A stretch of DNA of 40,560 bases, from positions 1 through 40,560 of IMG/VR virus record IMGVR_UViG_3300032893_000138. One strand, written 5' to 3'. The position numbers and the translations under genes were made by a program. Of this stretch, positions 13,746-20,602 are shown one piece after another (position 1 is the first letter of the stretch; every line of letters starts with the position of its first letter). Source of the DNA: a virus. The notes beneath the pieces are model-generated. The model made no database searches. It was not told the DNA's origin and saw only the letters and a program-made list of their open reading frames with translations.

Positions 13746-14230
13746 TACTGGCTCGCGGCAACGGGCGCGGATGCAGCAACGGCACCGGAGGCGGGCGCAG
13801 CCGCCTGAGCCGCAGCATACTGAGCCACCGCAGCATTAAGCGCCGTTTGCATGCTCAACACGCCAAGCATGATGAGCGTCTTGTCGTTTTGCGGCAGCGA
13901 CGATGCATTGACGAGTTTCAGCGATGCCGGAATGGCCGTGTTTGCGAAGTCCGTTACGCTCGTCACGCTGATCGACTGATGCAGCGCGCAGAACGTGTTC
14001 GTGTCGTTGTAGATCTGGTCGACGATCGCGGCCTGGTCTGCGGGCAAGCTTGCTTCGTCAGACTTCGCCGTGGTGAGCGTCGGCATGGCGACGTTGCAGG
14101 CGATACCGACTTGCGTGTGGACGGTCGCGAGAAGTTGGGCGGGGGATTGATTGGCGGCGGGATTCGACGCGCAACCGGCGAATACAACAGGCAGCAGAAG
14201 TCCTGCCGCGAGCAGCATGAGTTTCTTCAT
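13745..14230 (-). CDS. Lipoprotein (161 aa)
   Basis: A type II signal peptide is clear: MKKLMLLAAGLLLPVVFAGC with the lipobox ending at Cys20. The mature part is helical with two Cys (IACNVAM, TFCALHQS) and a C-terminal Ala/Ser-rich tail of about 30 residues. AGGAA precedes the start. It overlaps the patatin gene by one base. Its place in a lysis-type cluster suggests an outer-membrane role, but it lacks the short proline-rich form of classical outer-membrane spanins. Confidence 0.82.
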   Translation of the reverse strand: MKKLMLLAAGLLLPVVFAGCASNPAANQSPAQLLATVHTQVGIACNVAMPTLTTAKSDEASLPADQAAIVDQIYNDTNTFCALHQSISVTSVTDFANTAIPASLKLVNASSLPQNDKTLIMLGVLSMQTALNAAVAQYAAAQAAAPASGAVAASAPVAASQ

Positions 14231-14239
14231 GATGGATTC

Positions 14240-14569
14240 CTAGTGGAGGATCTTGGCCGCCGAGATGGCGGTATTGGAGATGGCCGCGGCGACATCAGAT
14301 GCAGCAGCCGCAGCAATGGCTTGGCCGCCGAAGGCCTGCACGTCGACCTGGTTGAGGGTGATCTGGTAATTGTCGCCAGTCTTCGTGAAGGATGCGTTGA
14401 CCGTGGCCGCTTGCTTGCCCGAATGAACCGTGAGAGTGCAGCAGCCAGTAACGGTGCCACTCGAATTCACGAGGGGCGAGACTTCATATACGTCGACGCC
14501 CGCATACCACGTCGATGCGCATCCGCCCAGCATCAGTGGCGCGAGGCAGAGCAGGGCGGCGCGAATCAT
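14240..14569 (-). CDS. Lipoprotein (109 aa)
   Basis: The start is at 14569 (MIRAALLCLAPLMLGGC), giving a signal peptide with lipobox LGGC and Cys17 as the lipidation site. The mature part is beta-rich (TVHSGKQAATVNASFTKTGD) and ends Ala/Ile-rich. Upstream codons of the same frame are not used because they overlap the holin-like gene. The start overlaps the stop of that gene by 4 bases. Function unknown. Confidence 0.78.
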   Translation of the reverse strand: MIRAALLCLAPLMLGGCASTWYAGVDVYEVSPLVNSSGTVTGCCTLTVHSGKQAATVNASFTKTGDNYQITLNQVDVQAFGGQAIAAAAASDVAAAISNTAISAAKILH

Positions 14570-14763
14570 TGCGCAGCCGGAACGCCGAACTTCTTGTCGA
14601 GGATCGCGTTGACCTTGTGGCCGACATAGACGAGGCCGGCGGCAAGGACCGGGAGGGCGGCTTCGGGGACTGGATGGCCGATGCCAGTGAAAAACCACTG
14701 TACCAGGGCCATGACCGAGCCCGAGGCGACGCTGATACCGCCGCTGACGATAGCGTTACTCAT
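14566..14763 (-). CDS. Holin-like small membrane protein (65 aa)
   Basis: ATG 14763 has a strong AAGGAG. Two hydrophobic segments, roughly residues 8-24 (ISVASGSVMALVQWFF) and 32-47 (PEAALPVLAAGLVYVGH), are joined by a short loop with Pro/Gly, and a basic C-terminus (NAILDKKFG) follows. This is the shape of a small class II-type holin. It lies next to two lipoprotein genes and a patatin, but about 5 kb from the endolysin. Confidence 0.65.
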   Translation of the reverse strand: MSNAIVSGGISVASGSVMALVQWFFTGIGHPVPEAALPVLAAGLVYVGHKVNAILDKKFGVPAAQ

Positions 14764-15329
14764 TTGTGCTCCTTGGTGGATATTTCGTCGGGCGTGAAGA
14801 TGAACCCCGCCTGACGCGGGTAGCATTGAAAAACAAACGTGGGCAGGCTTCTGTGGTGAATGCCATGCGTCGATGAGCGGTGAAACTTCTCCGACAGCGG
14901 CAGCATGTTCTGCGGGGAATCAACAAAGGTATCGGGTTTGGCCGGGTCAAACGAATACCAGTCAAAGCCTCGAGCCTCGGTGATCTTGCAGATCATCCAG
15001 ACTGCCGATTGCTCAGCCGGGAAAGTCTCGCCAGTGGGCTGATCGGTGATCGGATCGAGGACTGGAATCTCGGTGATTTCGCCCGTTGCGATGGCCTTCA
15101 CGGCGACCCAATCCACGGCAAGCATGTCCGCTTCTTCACAGAACACATGGTGATACTCGGGGTTTGGCTGTCCACTGATTGCGCAACGCAGACCGGCTTT
15201 GTGTCCCGCCGCCTTCGTGTGGCGGAAGGTTGCCGATTCCGTGCGCGGCGGATGGTCAGGGAAGTACTCGACCTCGGCGATTGTCTCGGTGACGATATGC
15301 TCGTGCGGAATAGCGGGTGCTTGAGTCAT
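14760..15329 (-). CDS. Hypothetical protein with Cys/His cluster (189 aa)
   Basis: The middle contains CAISGQPNPEYHHVFCEEAD, with Cys and paired His in an order reminiscent of HNH-type folds, and later KFHRSSTHGIHHRSLPTFV with more His. I cannot assign a nuclease with confidence because the conserved second half of an HNH motif is not evident. ATG 15329 follows directly after a terminator hairpin and has no good SD, so expression is uncertain. It overlaps the holin-like gene by 4 bases. Confidence 0.65.
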   Translation of the reverse strand: MTQAPAIPHEHIVTETIAEVEYFPDHPPRTESATFRHTKAAGHKAGLRCAISGQPNPEYHHVFCEEADMLAVDWVAVKAIATGEITEIPVLDPITDQPTGETFPAEQSAVWMICKITEARGFDWYSFDPAKPDTFVDSPQNMLPLSEKFHRSSTHGIHHRSLPTFVFQCYPRQAGFIFTPDEISTKEHK

Positions 15330-15341
15330 GGCAGAAAAGAA

Positions 15342-15361
15342 AAACCCGCCGAAGCGGGTTT
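15342..15361 (-). terminator. Rho-independent terminator, bidirectional form
   Basis: AAACCCGC-CGAA-GCGGGTTT, an 8-bp perfect stem with a tetraloop, with further A residues to its left giving a T run on the - strand. It follows the lectin-like gene in the leftward direction. Confidence 0.85.
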
Positions 15362-15383
15362 GTGGGGCTGGGGCGATTATGTG

Positions 15384-15401
15384 GGTGGGTTTGCGCCCAC
15401 C
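15384..15401 (-). terminator. Auxiliary hairpin between two terminators
   Basis: GGTGGG / CCCACC, a 6-bp stem with a 6-base loop, lies between the two stronger terminator hairpins. No T run; probably accessory. Confidence 0.35.
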
Positions 15402-15404
15402 ATG

Positions 15405-15426
15405 AAAAAGCCGCCCGAAGGCGGCT
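15405..15426 (-). terminator. Rho-independent terminator after the lectin-like gene
   Basis: AGCCGCC-CGAA-GGCGGCT forms a 7-bp perfect stem; five A residues on its left (15405-15409) give TTTTT downstream on the - strand. It lies 22 bases after the stop of the lectin-like gene. Confidence 0.88.
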
Positions 15427-15448
15427 GATATGCGGTTGGAGGATCGCG

Positions 15449-16246
15449 TCAGATTGTGACGCCGTACAGCGAAGACATAAGCGTCTTGAGCCAGGTGTAA
15501 ATCGTGGTGCGTTCGGTCGTGCTAAGGCGACGGTTGTAGGCCATGATGGCATTGATTCGAACGGGGGAACCGAAGCCGCCAGTACCTCCACCAACGGCAG
15601 ATCCAGCCCGGTAAGGTGAGCTCATGTCGATGGTGTTTGTATTATTCGTCGCGGTCCCAGACGTCCCGAGCGTCATGTTCTGGATCTGACGTACACCGTC
15701 CGAGGCAGAGATAGTCCCGATGAGGCAGTATGGCGTGGATCCATATCCGTTGGAGATACCCGAAGTGGACGCAATGAGCTCAACGGATGCTGACGGGGTG
15801 GCTGCCGTCACGTATGACCTGTCGTATCCAGGAACCATTATAGACGAAGTGTAGTTGTCGACATACAGACCTCTGGAAAACCCATTGAGACCAGATGTAG
15901 CCAAGGTGGTGCCGCCAAAGTTGGACAGGATGAATGACCGCCTGCCGGTCGTGTACGTCGGCACGTTAGCAATACCGATTAGTGTGAGCTCAACGCTGTC
16001 TTGTAACCCAGTCTGTAAATAGTCAGTCAGTGTACCCGGGAACGTAACACCAGTAGAGTCATATACCGGGGGCGTGACAGAAGTAACGATGCCGTTCGGT
16101 CCGCATCCGTTCCTGGCGTAGTTTTTCGCACACTGCGCCGCGCTCGTATTGAGGAACGAGAGAAGCTGCAGACCATTTGCAACAGGCGGCGTCACGTATT
16201 GAGCAGTCGCCGAGTAGTTTGCTGAGCTGTCTTGGATGACGATCAT
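15449..16246 (-). CDS. Lectin-like tail-associated protein (265 aa)
   Basis: ATG 16246 lies 7 bases after the fibre gene. The beta-rich product ends with the strand-plus-helix INAIMAYNRRLSTTERTTIY, typical of the end of concanavalin A-like (LamG/pentraxin) domains, where 'xxxYNRxLSxxE' precedes the last helix. Earlier beta strands and Gly/Thr/Ser-rich loops fit a jelly-roll fold. Two Cys (QCAKNYARNGCG) are near the N-terminus. Such domains bind carbohydrate on virion tips. It probably works with the upstream esterase-bearing fibre. Confidence 0.7.
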   Translation of the reverse strand: MIVIQDSSANYSATAQYVTPPVANGLQLLSFLNTSAAQCAKNYARNGCGPNGIVTSVTPPVYDSTGVTFPGTLTDYLQTGLQDSVELTLIGIANVPTYTTGRRSFILSNFGGTTLATSGLNGFSRGLYVDNYTSSIMVPGYDRSYVTAATPSASVELIASTSGISNGYGSTPYCLIGTISASDGVRQIQNMTLGTSGTATNNTNTIDMSSPYRAGSAVGGGTGGFGSPVRINAIMAYNRRLSTTERTTIYTWLKTLMSSLYGVTI

Positions 16247-16253
16247 TATCGCC

Positions 16254-18947
16254 TCACTGAATTTGAAGATTGAATGGCACGCACCAGTTCCAGAGTGGGT
16301 AGGGCGCATTGACGAGCGTCGTGATGTTGGAGGCGGTGTATTGGAACGTGGACTGGTAGATATAGTTATCGCCCGCGACCCACGTATCCGAGTCGCATAG
16401 ATTCCCACCAGCTTCAGTGCTATCGGCGTACCAGCAATAAGCCGTACCAATAGGGTTGCGGGCCAGCGTTAATTCCACGATCGTGTCGAACACGATGCGT
16501 TTCGAGAGGACGGGGATCAAGCCGAATGTGTCGCCCACGCGGAATCCGCCGTCCGCATCCGTTTCGGCGTTATAGCCGTTGTACCACGCCAGCCATTGCA
16601 GTGGCGGTTCCGGCACGAGGAAGTCGATAGCCACCACGCTGTCGCGCAGCGTAGCGCTTCGCGGGCTGAGCGGCTGCCAGCGGCGACGCAGCACCTGTGT
16701 GAGATACCAAACCTTCGCGTACTGCGCCGCAAGCCAACGGTTGCCATTGTTGTCCATGTGGATGCCTAGGTCAGTGACCGGATAACGCGGACCGACCACG
16801 AAAATCTCGTCCGGACGAGCGAGACCGAGATTCAACTGTGCCTGCGGCACCTGATTGACAGCTGCATATGCGGTCCCGGTTCCACTACCAGGCAAGTAGG
16901 ATCCGACCGACGTGCAGTACATCGGAGGGGCGAGCTTCTGGCCGCTGATAGCCATGAGGTCGCCAGTCGCATCGTTGTAATACTGGTTCAGGTTAGCCTG
17001 GTAAGTCGTGCTCGGCGTAACGTTGGAATCCGCTTCGCCTTGATCCCATTGCAATGCCATGACTTGATAAGCCGTCGAGCCGGCATTCGTTTTGGCCTGA
17101 GTCGCTGCACCTGTTACGCGTCCCCAGTAACTCGGGCTCGCTGACTTCAGCAAACCGGCAATAGAGAAGCCGCCGATCCCCACCGTCGTCCCGATCATGA
17201 TGCGCGAGGGGTCGGTCGTCACGCTGCTACGCATGTTGAGCAACCGCTTCGCGTTATTGGCGAAGCCCTCAACGATCGTTTCGCCCGTGTACGTAGAGCC
17301 TGGTGTGAAGCCCGCAACGTCTGCATCGGTATACACGGAAGTCGCACTCTTCGGCCATGCCGGCACGGCAACGAGCGGCGTGAAAGCGCCACTGCCGACT
17401 GGCGAGAAGGTGTACACGCCAGCCCCGCCCGACGTGCCAACACACAGGCCCATCATGACGTTGCCGTCGTAGTTCGTCCGTGAGATACCAGGCCATGCCT
17501 GATAGCCGCAGGAATTGCTCTGGCCGTTCGTCAGGATGTGGTTGTAGCCAGTCTGAACGAACGTCACCTTGTTGTTGTAATGCTCCTTCAGGCGATTGGC
17601 CGCCGCGACGTTATCCGCGTTGCGGGCGCGATAGAGCATGTCGTCCTGTGCACTCGATACCGGTGTGGCCGCCATCAGGACGCCATCTGGGCGCACATAT
17701 GACCCGAGCAATCCACCGACGAACCCGTAGCTCCCGATGAGTGACATCGGCAAGCCGCCCGCCGTCGACTTCGCATTCAACTGCCCGGCTGTGATGCCGT
17801 TCACCGAATCGACGCTGACGGCATCGTTATTACCCGTCCCGCTTGTCGAAAGGGTCGTCTTGCCGAGCGTCAGAGCCGGCGTATTCAGGCTACCATCCTT
17901 CAGGATTTCGGCGAGCTGGAAGCCATACTGATCGAGCACTGACCATGCTCGCTGATCGCCGTTCGCGGACAGATTCAGCAGATAAAGCATCGCATTGAGC
18001 GCCTGAATGGCCGCCTGCGTCGCAAGCGACACGCCTTGCGCCTGCGGCGTTCCAGCATTGTTCTTGTACAGGTCGATGCCGCCTGTCGTCGTGTTGACGA
18101 CCCAGTACATCGCGCTCGCCGCGACACCGGATGGGACGATCGTCGCGCCGGATGACGGATACGGCCCGAGTGCAGACTGGATCGATTGAACGAGGCTGGC
18201 TGAATTGGCGGCGGCTGTTGCGCTTCCCGAAGCACTGCCTGCGGCGCTATTGGCCTGCGCCGCCGACGTACCAGCGTTACTTTCGCTCGTGGCTGCGGCC
18301 TGCTGGCTTGCGCTGGCCTGCGACGCGCTGGAAGCCGCCGCGCCCGCACTCCCCGCTGCCTGACTCGCGGCGAGTGTGGCGTTCGCCGACGCCGTTTGCG
18401 CGGTCGTGTCGTAATCACCCCACGCCGTGCCGCTGTAGATGCGCAGCTTGCCTTCGGTGGTGTTGAAGTACTCCGCGCCAGCCAAGAGGGGATTGCCGTT
18501 GCCGTCAACGGTTGGGTCTGACGCCAACTCGCCGAGGTATACCGCTTTGAACTGCGACAAGGCAGCCTGCATCGCGGCGGCTGTGGTGGACGCGCTCGAT
18601 GCACTCGTGTCGGCATCGGCTGCACTCGCGGCGGCGGCATTCTGACTTGCAAGCGCCGCTGCTGCTTCGGTCGTCGCGGCTGAGGCGGCGCCGGTCGCAA
18701 TTCCAGCCTGAGTCGTTGCGATGCCCGCTTCGGTCGTCGCGGTATTTGCCGCGTTTGTCGCAATCCCTGCCTGGGTCGTCGCCGTGTTCGCAGCACTCGT
18801 TGCAATTCCGGCCTGCTCAGTGGAAGTTGCCGCGTTCGCCGCCGAATTCGTGACCGCCTGCGTGATCTGCTGATTAACGGCGGGACTTAGCGTACCGAGT
18901 TGGATAACCTGTGTTTGACCGTTGAGGGTAATCGTGAGCGCGCTCAT
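16254..18947 (-). CDS. Tail fibre with SGNH esterase domain (897 aa)
   Basis: The first 30 residues form a virion-attachment region. Residues about 36-130 and 183-255 are Ala/Thr/Ser-rich repeats (for example AGIATSAANTATTQ), likely trimeric fibre stalks. Between them lies a small beta domain (AVYLGELASDPTVDGNGNPL). The C-terminal half has the SGNH/sialate O-acetylesterase signature: TNGQSNS with Ser477, WDQGEAD at 634-640, and Asp726/His730 in VTDLGIHM. Family members remove acetyl groups from surface polysaccharides. This suggests deacetylation of capsule or O-antigen during adsorption. The stalk sequence may recombine, because it is repetitive. Confidence 0.88.
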   Translation of the reverse strand: MSALTITLNGQTQVIQLGTLSPAVNQQITQAVTNSAANAATSTEQAGIATSAANTATTQAGIATNAANTATTEAGIATTQAGIATGAASAATTEAAAALASQNAAAASAADADTSASSASTTAAAMQAALSQFKAVYLGELASDPTVDGNGNPLLAGAEYFNTTEGKLRIYSGTAWGDYDTTAQTASANATLAASQAAGSAGAAASSASQASASQQAAATSESNAGTSAAQANSAAGSASGSATAAANSASLVQSIQSALGPYPSSGATIVPSGVAASAMYWVVNTTTGGIDLYKNNAGTPQAQGVSLATQAAIQALNAMLYLLNLSANGDQRAWSVLDQYGFQLAEILKDGSLNTPALTLGKTTLSTSGTGNNDAVSVDSVNGITAGQLNAKSTAGGLPMSLIGSYGFVGGLLGSYVRPDGVLMAATPVSSAQDDMLYRARNADNVAAANRLKEHYNNKVTFVQTGYNHILTNGQSNSCGYQAWPGISRTNYDGNVMMGLCVGTSGGAGVYTFSPVGSGAFTPLVAVPAWPKSATSVYTDADVAGFTPGSTYTGETIVEGFANNAKRLLNMRSSVTTDPSRIMIGTTVGIGGFSIAGLLKSASPSYWGRVTGAATQAKTNAGSTAYQVMALQWDQGEADSNVTPSTTYQANLNQYYNDATGDLMAISGQKLAPPMYCTSVGSYLPGSGTGTAYAAVNQVPQAQLNLGLARPDEIFVVGPRYPVTDLGIHMDNNGNRWLAAQYAKVWYLTQVLRRRWQPLSPRSATLRDSVVAIDFLVPEPPLQWLAWYNGYNAETDADGGFRVGDTFGLIPVLSKRIVFDTIVELTLARNPIGTAYCWYADSTEAGGNLCDSDTWVAGDNYIYQSTFQYTASNITTLVNAPYPLWNWCVPFNLQIQ

Positions 18948-19363
18948 GCCGGAACCCTCGGTTCAAGATTTACGATGCCTTCGAGAAGACAGCCGGGAGT
19001 CCCGTCAGCCGCCACAAAGACGAGTTCATGTACGCCGAGTTTGAAGACTGGATACTGAGTCAGCAGGCCGGGGGCAGGGATGCCATACGAAGTCAGGGCC
19101 GCTGTATCGGTGCCTTCGATAATGATTTCGATGGTCCCTGCGGTGCCGCCGAGAATGATCCGGCTACCAGACGACGCCGTGCTATTGATCGAGAGCAGCG
19201 GAGCCATATTGACGCCCCGCGCGATGTTCATCGTCATTGACCAATTGGTGAAGTCCATTGGCTGACCGTTGTCGCCAGTCATGGTCATGACCGGATCGAA
19301 CTGCGAACCTTGCCGCAGAGTGAAATTCCACGGTCCAGCGCCGGATGTCGTCGTGAGTGCCAT
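18944..19363 (-). CDS. Baseplate/fibre-attachment-type protein (139 aa)
   Basis: The product begins with WNFTLRQGSQFDPVMTMTGD, continues with GQPMDFTNWSMTMNIARG and is beta-rich throughout. Short phage proteins that start with 'FxxRxGxDFxxxxxxxxxxG.P.DLTG' are found beside tail fibres and resemble baseplate upper-part proteins (BppU-type). It overlaps the start of the large fibre gene by 4 bases, so the two are coupled. A fibre-to-baseplate adaptor is a reasonable inference. Confidence 0.65.
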   Translation of the reverse strand: MALTTTSGAGPWNFTLRQGSQFDPVMTMTGDNGQPMDFTNWSMTMNIARGVNMAPLLSINSTASSGSRIILGGTAGTIEIIIEGTDTAALTSYGIPAPGLLTQYPVFKLGVHELVFVAADGTPGCLLEGIVNLEPRVPA

Positions 19364-19375
19364 GAGTGCGGACGT

Positions 19376-19399
19376 AAAAAAGCCCGCACACGGCGGGCT
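19376..19399 (-). terminator. Rho-independent terminator after the endolysin gene
   Basis: AGCCCGC-ACACG-GCGGGCT, a 7-bp perfect stem, with AAAAA on its left (T run on the - strand). It lies between the endolysin stop and the next gene start. Confidence 0.88.
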
Positions 19400-19433
19400 A
19401 GTGTTGGGTATCGGCTACAGAGATTTTTTGGGT

Positions 19434-19934
19434 TTATGCGCTATACGAATGAGCGAGCGCCCCGCCTGCTGCGGTGTAGTAGCCCTGGAGCGCCGCGATT
19501 GCGTTCGTGTGCTGTCCATATGGCGAGCCCGGGAGCGAGGCCCATATCCGCGAGCACAGCGCCACGGCATGCGCGAAATTGCCAGCGTCAATATCCGGTA
19601 GGGCATTGCACTCGCGGATCTGCTGGAGCGCGATCTTGTCCTGCGAGAGCGGGCTGAAGTCGCGCAGGTTGAGCATCTTCTGGTAGCTCACCCAGTAGCG
19701 GTACAAGAGCTGGTATCTGCCAGCGGCTGTGCTATTGAGCGCGCGATTCAGAATGTTTGGGTGCGTGGCATAGCTCGAGAACGTCAGCGGATGCGAGGGC
19801 GTAGAGCCTACGAGCACATTATAGCCATTGGCCGTAGCCGCCAGGAGATCGGGGCCGATTTCGGATCCGGCGATGACGTCGAGGAAAGCAACGCGGTTCG
19901 CGCCGCCGGCTTGGGCTGCGGTGATGATTGGCAT
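19434..19934 (-). CDS. Endolysin (lambda gpR-type lytic transglycosylase)
   Basis: The 166-residue product matches the lambda R pattern. FLDVIAGSEIG contains Glu25, equivalent to the catalytic Glu of gpR; NGYNVLVGS, STAAGRYQLLYRYWVSYQK, SPLSQDKIALQQIREC and CSRIWASLPGSPYGQ follow in order. These enzymes cleave the MurNAc-GlcNAc bond of peptidoglycan to give 1,6-anhydro products. There is no signal peptide, so it depends on a holin. ATG 19934 has GGAGGGGG upstream. The membrane protein gene directly upstream is the likely partner. Confidence 0.94.
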   Translation of the reverse strand: MPIITAAQAGGANRVAFLDVIAGSEIGPDLLAATANGYNVLVGSTPSHPLTFSSYATHPNILNRALNSTAAGRYQLLYRYWVSYQKMLNLRDFSPLSQDKIALQQIRECNALPDIDAGNFAHAVALCSRIWASLPGSPYGQHTNAIAALQGYYTAAGGALAHSYSA

Positions 19935-19957
19935 AGTCCCCCTCCAGAAACACGAAT

Positions 19958-20251
19958 TCAGGTATGCGACCCGGGCACCTTCCCGTGCGAGATCGCGTAG
20001 AGGAAGGAGGCCAAAGCGATGAATGGACCGAACCAGACGGCGAGTTTTCTGAGCACGCGGCCAGTCGTGATGAAGAAACCGGCGCCCGTTCGGGCGATCT
20101 TCAGCAGCTCCACGAGTTCCTTCGTGTTTTCCTCGACTCGCAATGTCGCTTCCGTATTGGCCGCCAACTCGGTTCGCCAATCGCCCGATTGCTGTTCGAT
20201 CGTGCTCATGCGTTGCTCCAGCGCCTCAATGCGCTCGTGGTCGTGGTTCAA
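19958..20251 (-). CDS. Holin-like coiled-coil membrane protein (97 aa)
   Basis: From a TTG start at 20251 the product has a coiled-coil region (ERIEALEQRMSTIEQQSGDW, residues 6-55) and then one C-terminal membrane segment (KLAVWFGPFIALASFLYAI, about 69-87). The layout resembles XhlA-type lysis proteins. An ATG at 20209 (83-aa form) has a better SD (GGAG, six bases upstream), so both forms could be made, as in dual-start holins. It lies directly upstream of the endolysin, with 23 bases between. Confidence 0.7.
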   Translation of the reverse strand: MNHDHERIEALEQRMSTIEQQSGDWRTELAANTEATLRVEENTKELVELLKIARTGAGFFITTGRVLRKLAVWFGPFIALASFLYAISHGKVPGSHT

Positions 20252-20270
20252 AATTCGGCCCCGGAAAAGA

Positions 20271-20292
20271 AAAAAGCCACCCGGAGATGGCT
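20271..20292 (-). terminator. Rho-independent terminator upstream of the lysis pair
   Basis: On the - strand AGCCATC-TCCG-GGTGGCT (7 bp with one G-T pair) is followed by TTTTT. It separates the fibre operon from the lysis genes. Confidence 0.88.
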
Positions 20293-20410
20293 TGCACGGT
20301 ACATAGATTCAATCAGCTAATCAAATCGGACGAAACAAAGCTCTTTCTGATGATCTCGCGTGACGAAATGGATGTCGTCGACAGTTTCGAGGCGGTTGCG
20401 TCGAAAATAT
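20293..20410. other. Short intergenic stretch with possible + strand coding
   Basis: Between the terminator and the 62-aa gene there is no convincing - strand gene. On the + strand, a frame from 20287 to 20481 encodes a protein-like stretch containing SDETKLFLMISRDEMDVVDS and KIFKKKWAQVV. It has no proper SD and overlaps the 62-aa gene; see the findings. Confidence 0.4.
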
Positions 20411-20599
20411 TTAAGAAGAAGTGGGCGCAGGTAGTCCGGACGTCGCCCCACCTTGGGCGTCATAGAACGTTGACCATCTAGCATCGCTGCTCTCAACCGT
20501 TGCGAGATTCGGGTAAATCGATGCGTTTTGTGGGCTGGCGAAATATGTGACGATGGTCGACTCGGTTGAATCGCTGAATTGGACGATGATCGTTCCCAT
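20411..20599 (-). CDS. Small tail-associated protein (62 aa)
   Basis: The product begins GTIIVQFSDSTESTIVTYFA, continues PQNASIYPNLATVESSDARW and ends in a polar tail. Short proteins with 'xxVQFxDxxExxIxxxFxxPQD...YPNxxxVExxDxRW' are common right after tail fibre genes in proteobacterial phages. Their function is unknown; a role as fibre chaperone has been proposed for positionally similar genes, and this is only an analogy here. Confidence 0.75.
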   Translation of the reverse strand: MGTIIVQFSDSTESTIVTYFASPQNASIYPNLATVESSDARWSTFYDAQGGATSGLPAPTSS

Positions 20600-20602
20600 G
20601 GC

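Noticed and set aside
13523-14629. 368-codon + strand frame opposite the patatin and lipoproteins
   Set aside because: Arg-rich composition without domain; the opposing - strand genes have clear motifs, signal peptides and SD sequences.
17975-18805. Arg/Pro-rich - strand frame within the fibre stalk
   Set aside because: It is the shifted reading of the Ala/Thr repeat DNA of the 897-aa fibre gene.
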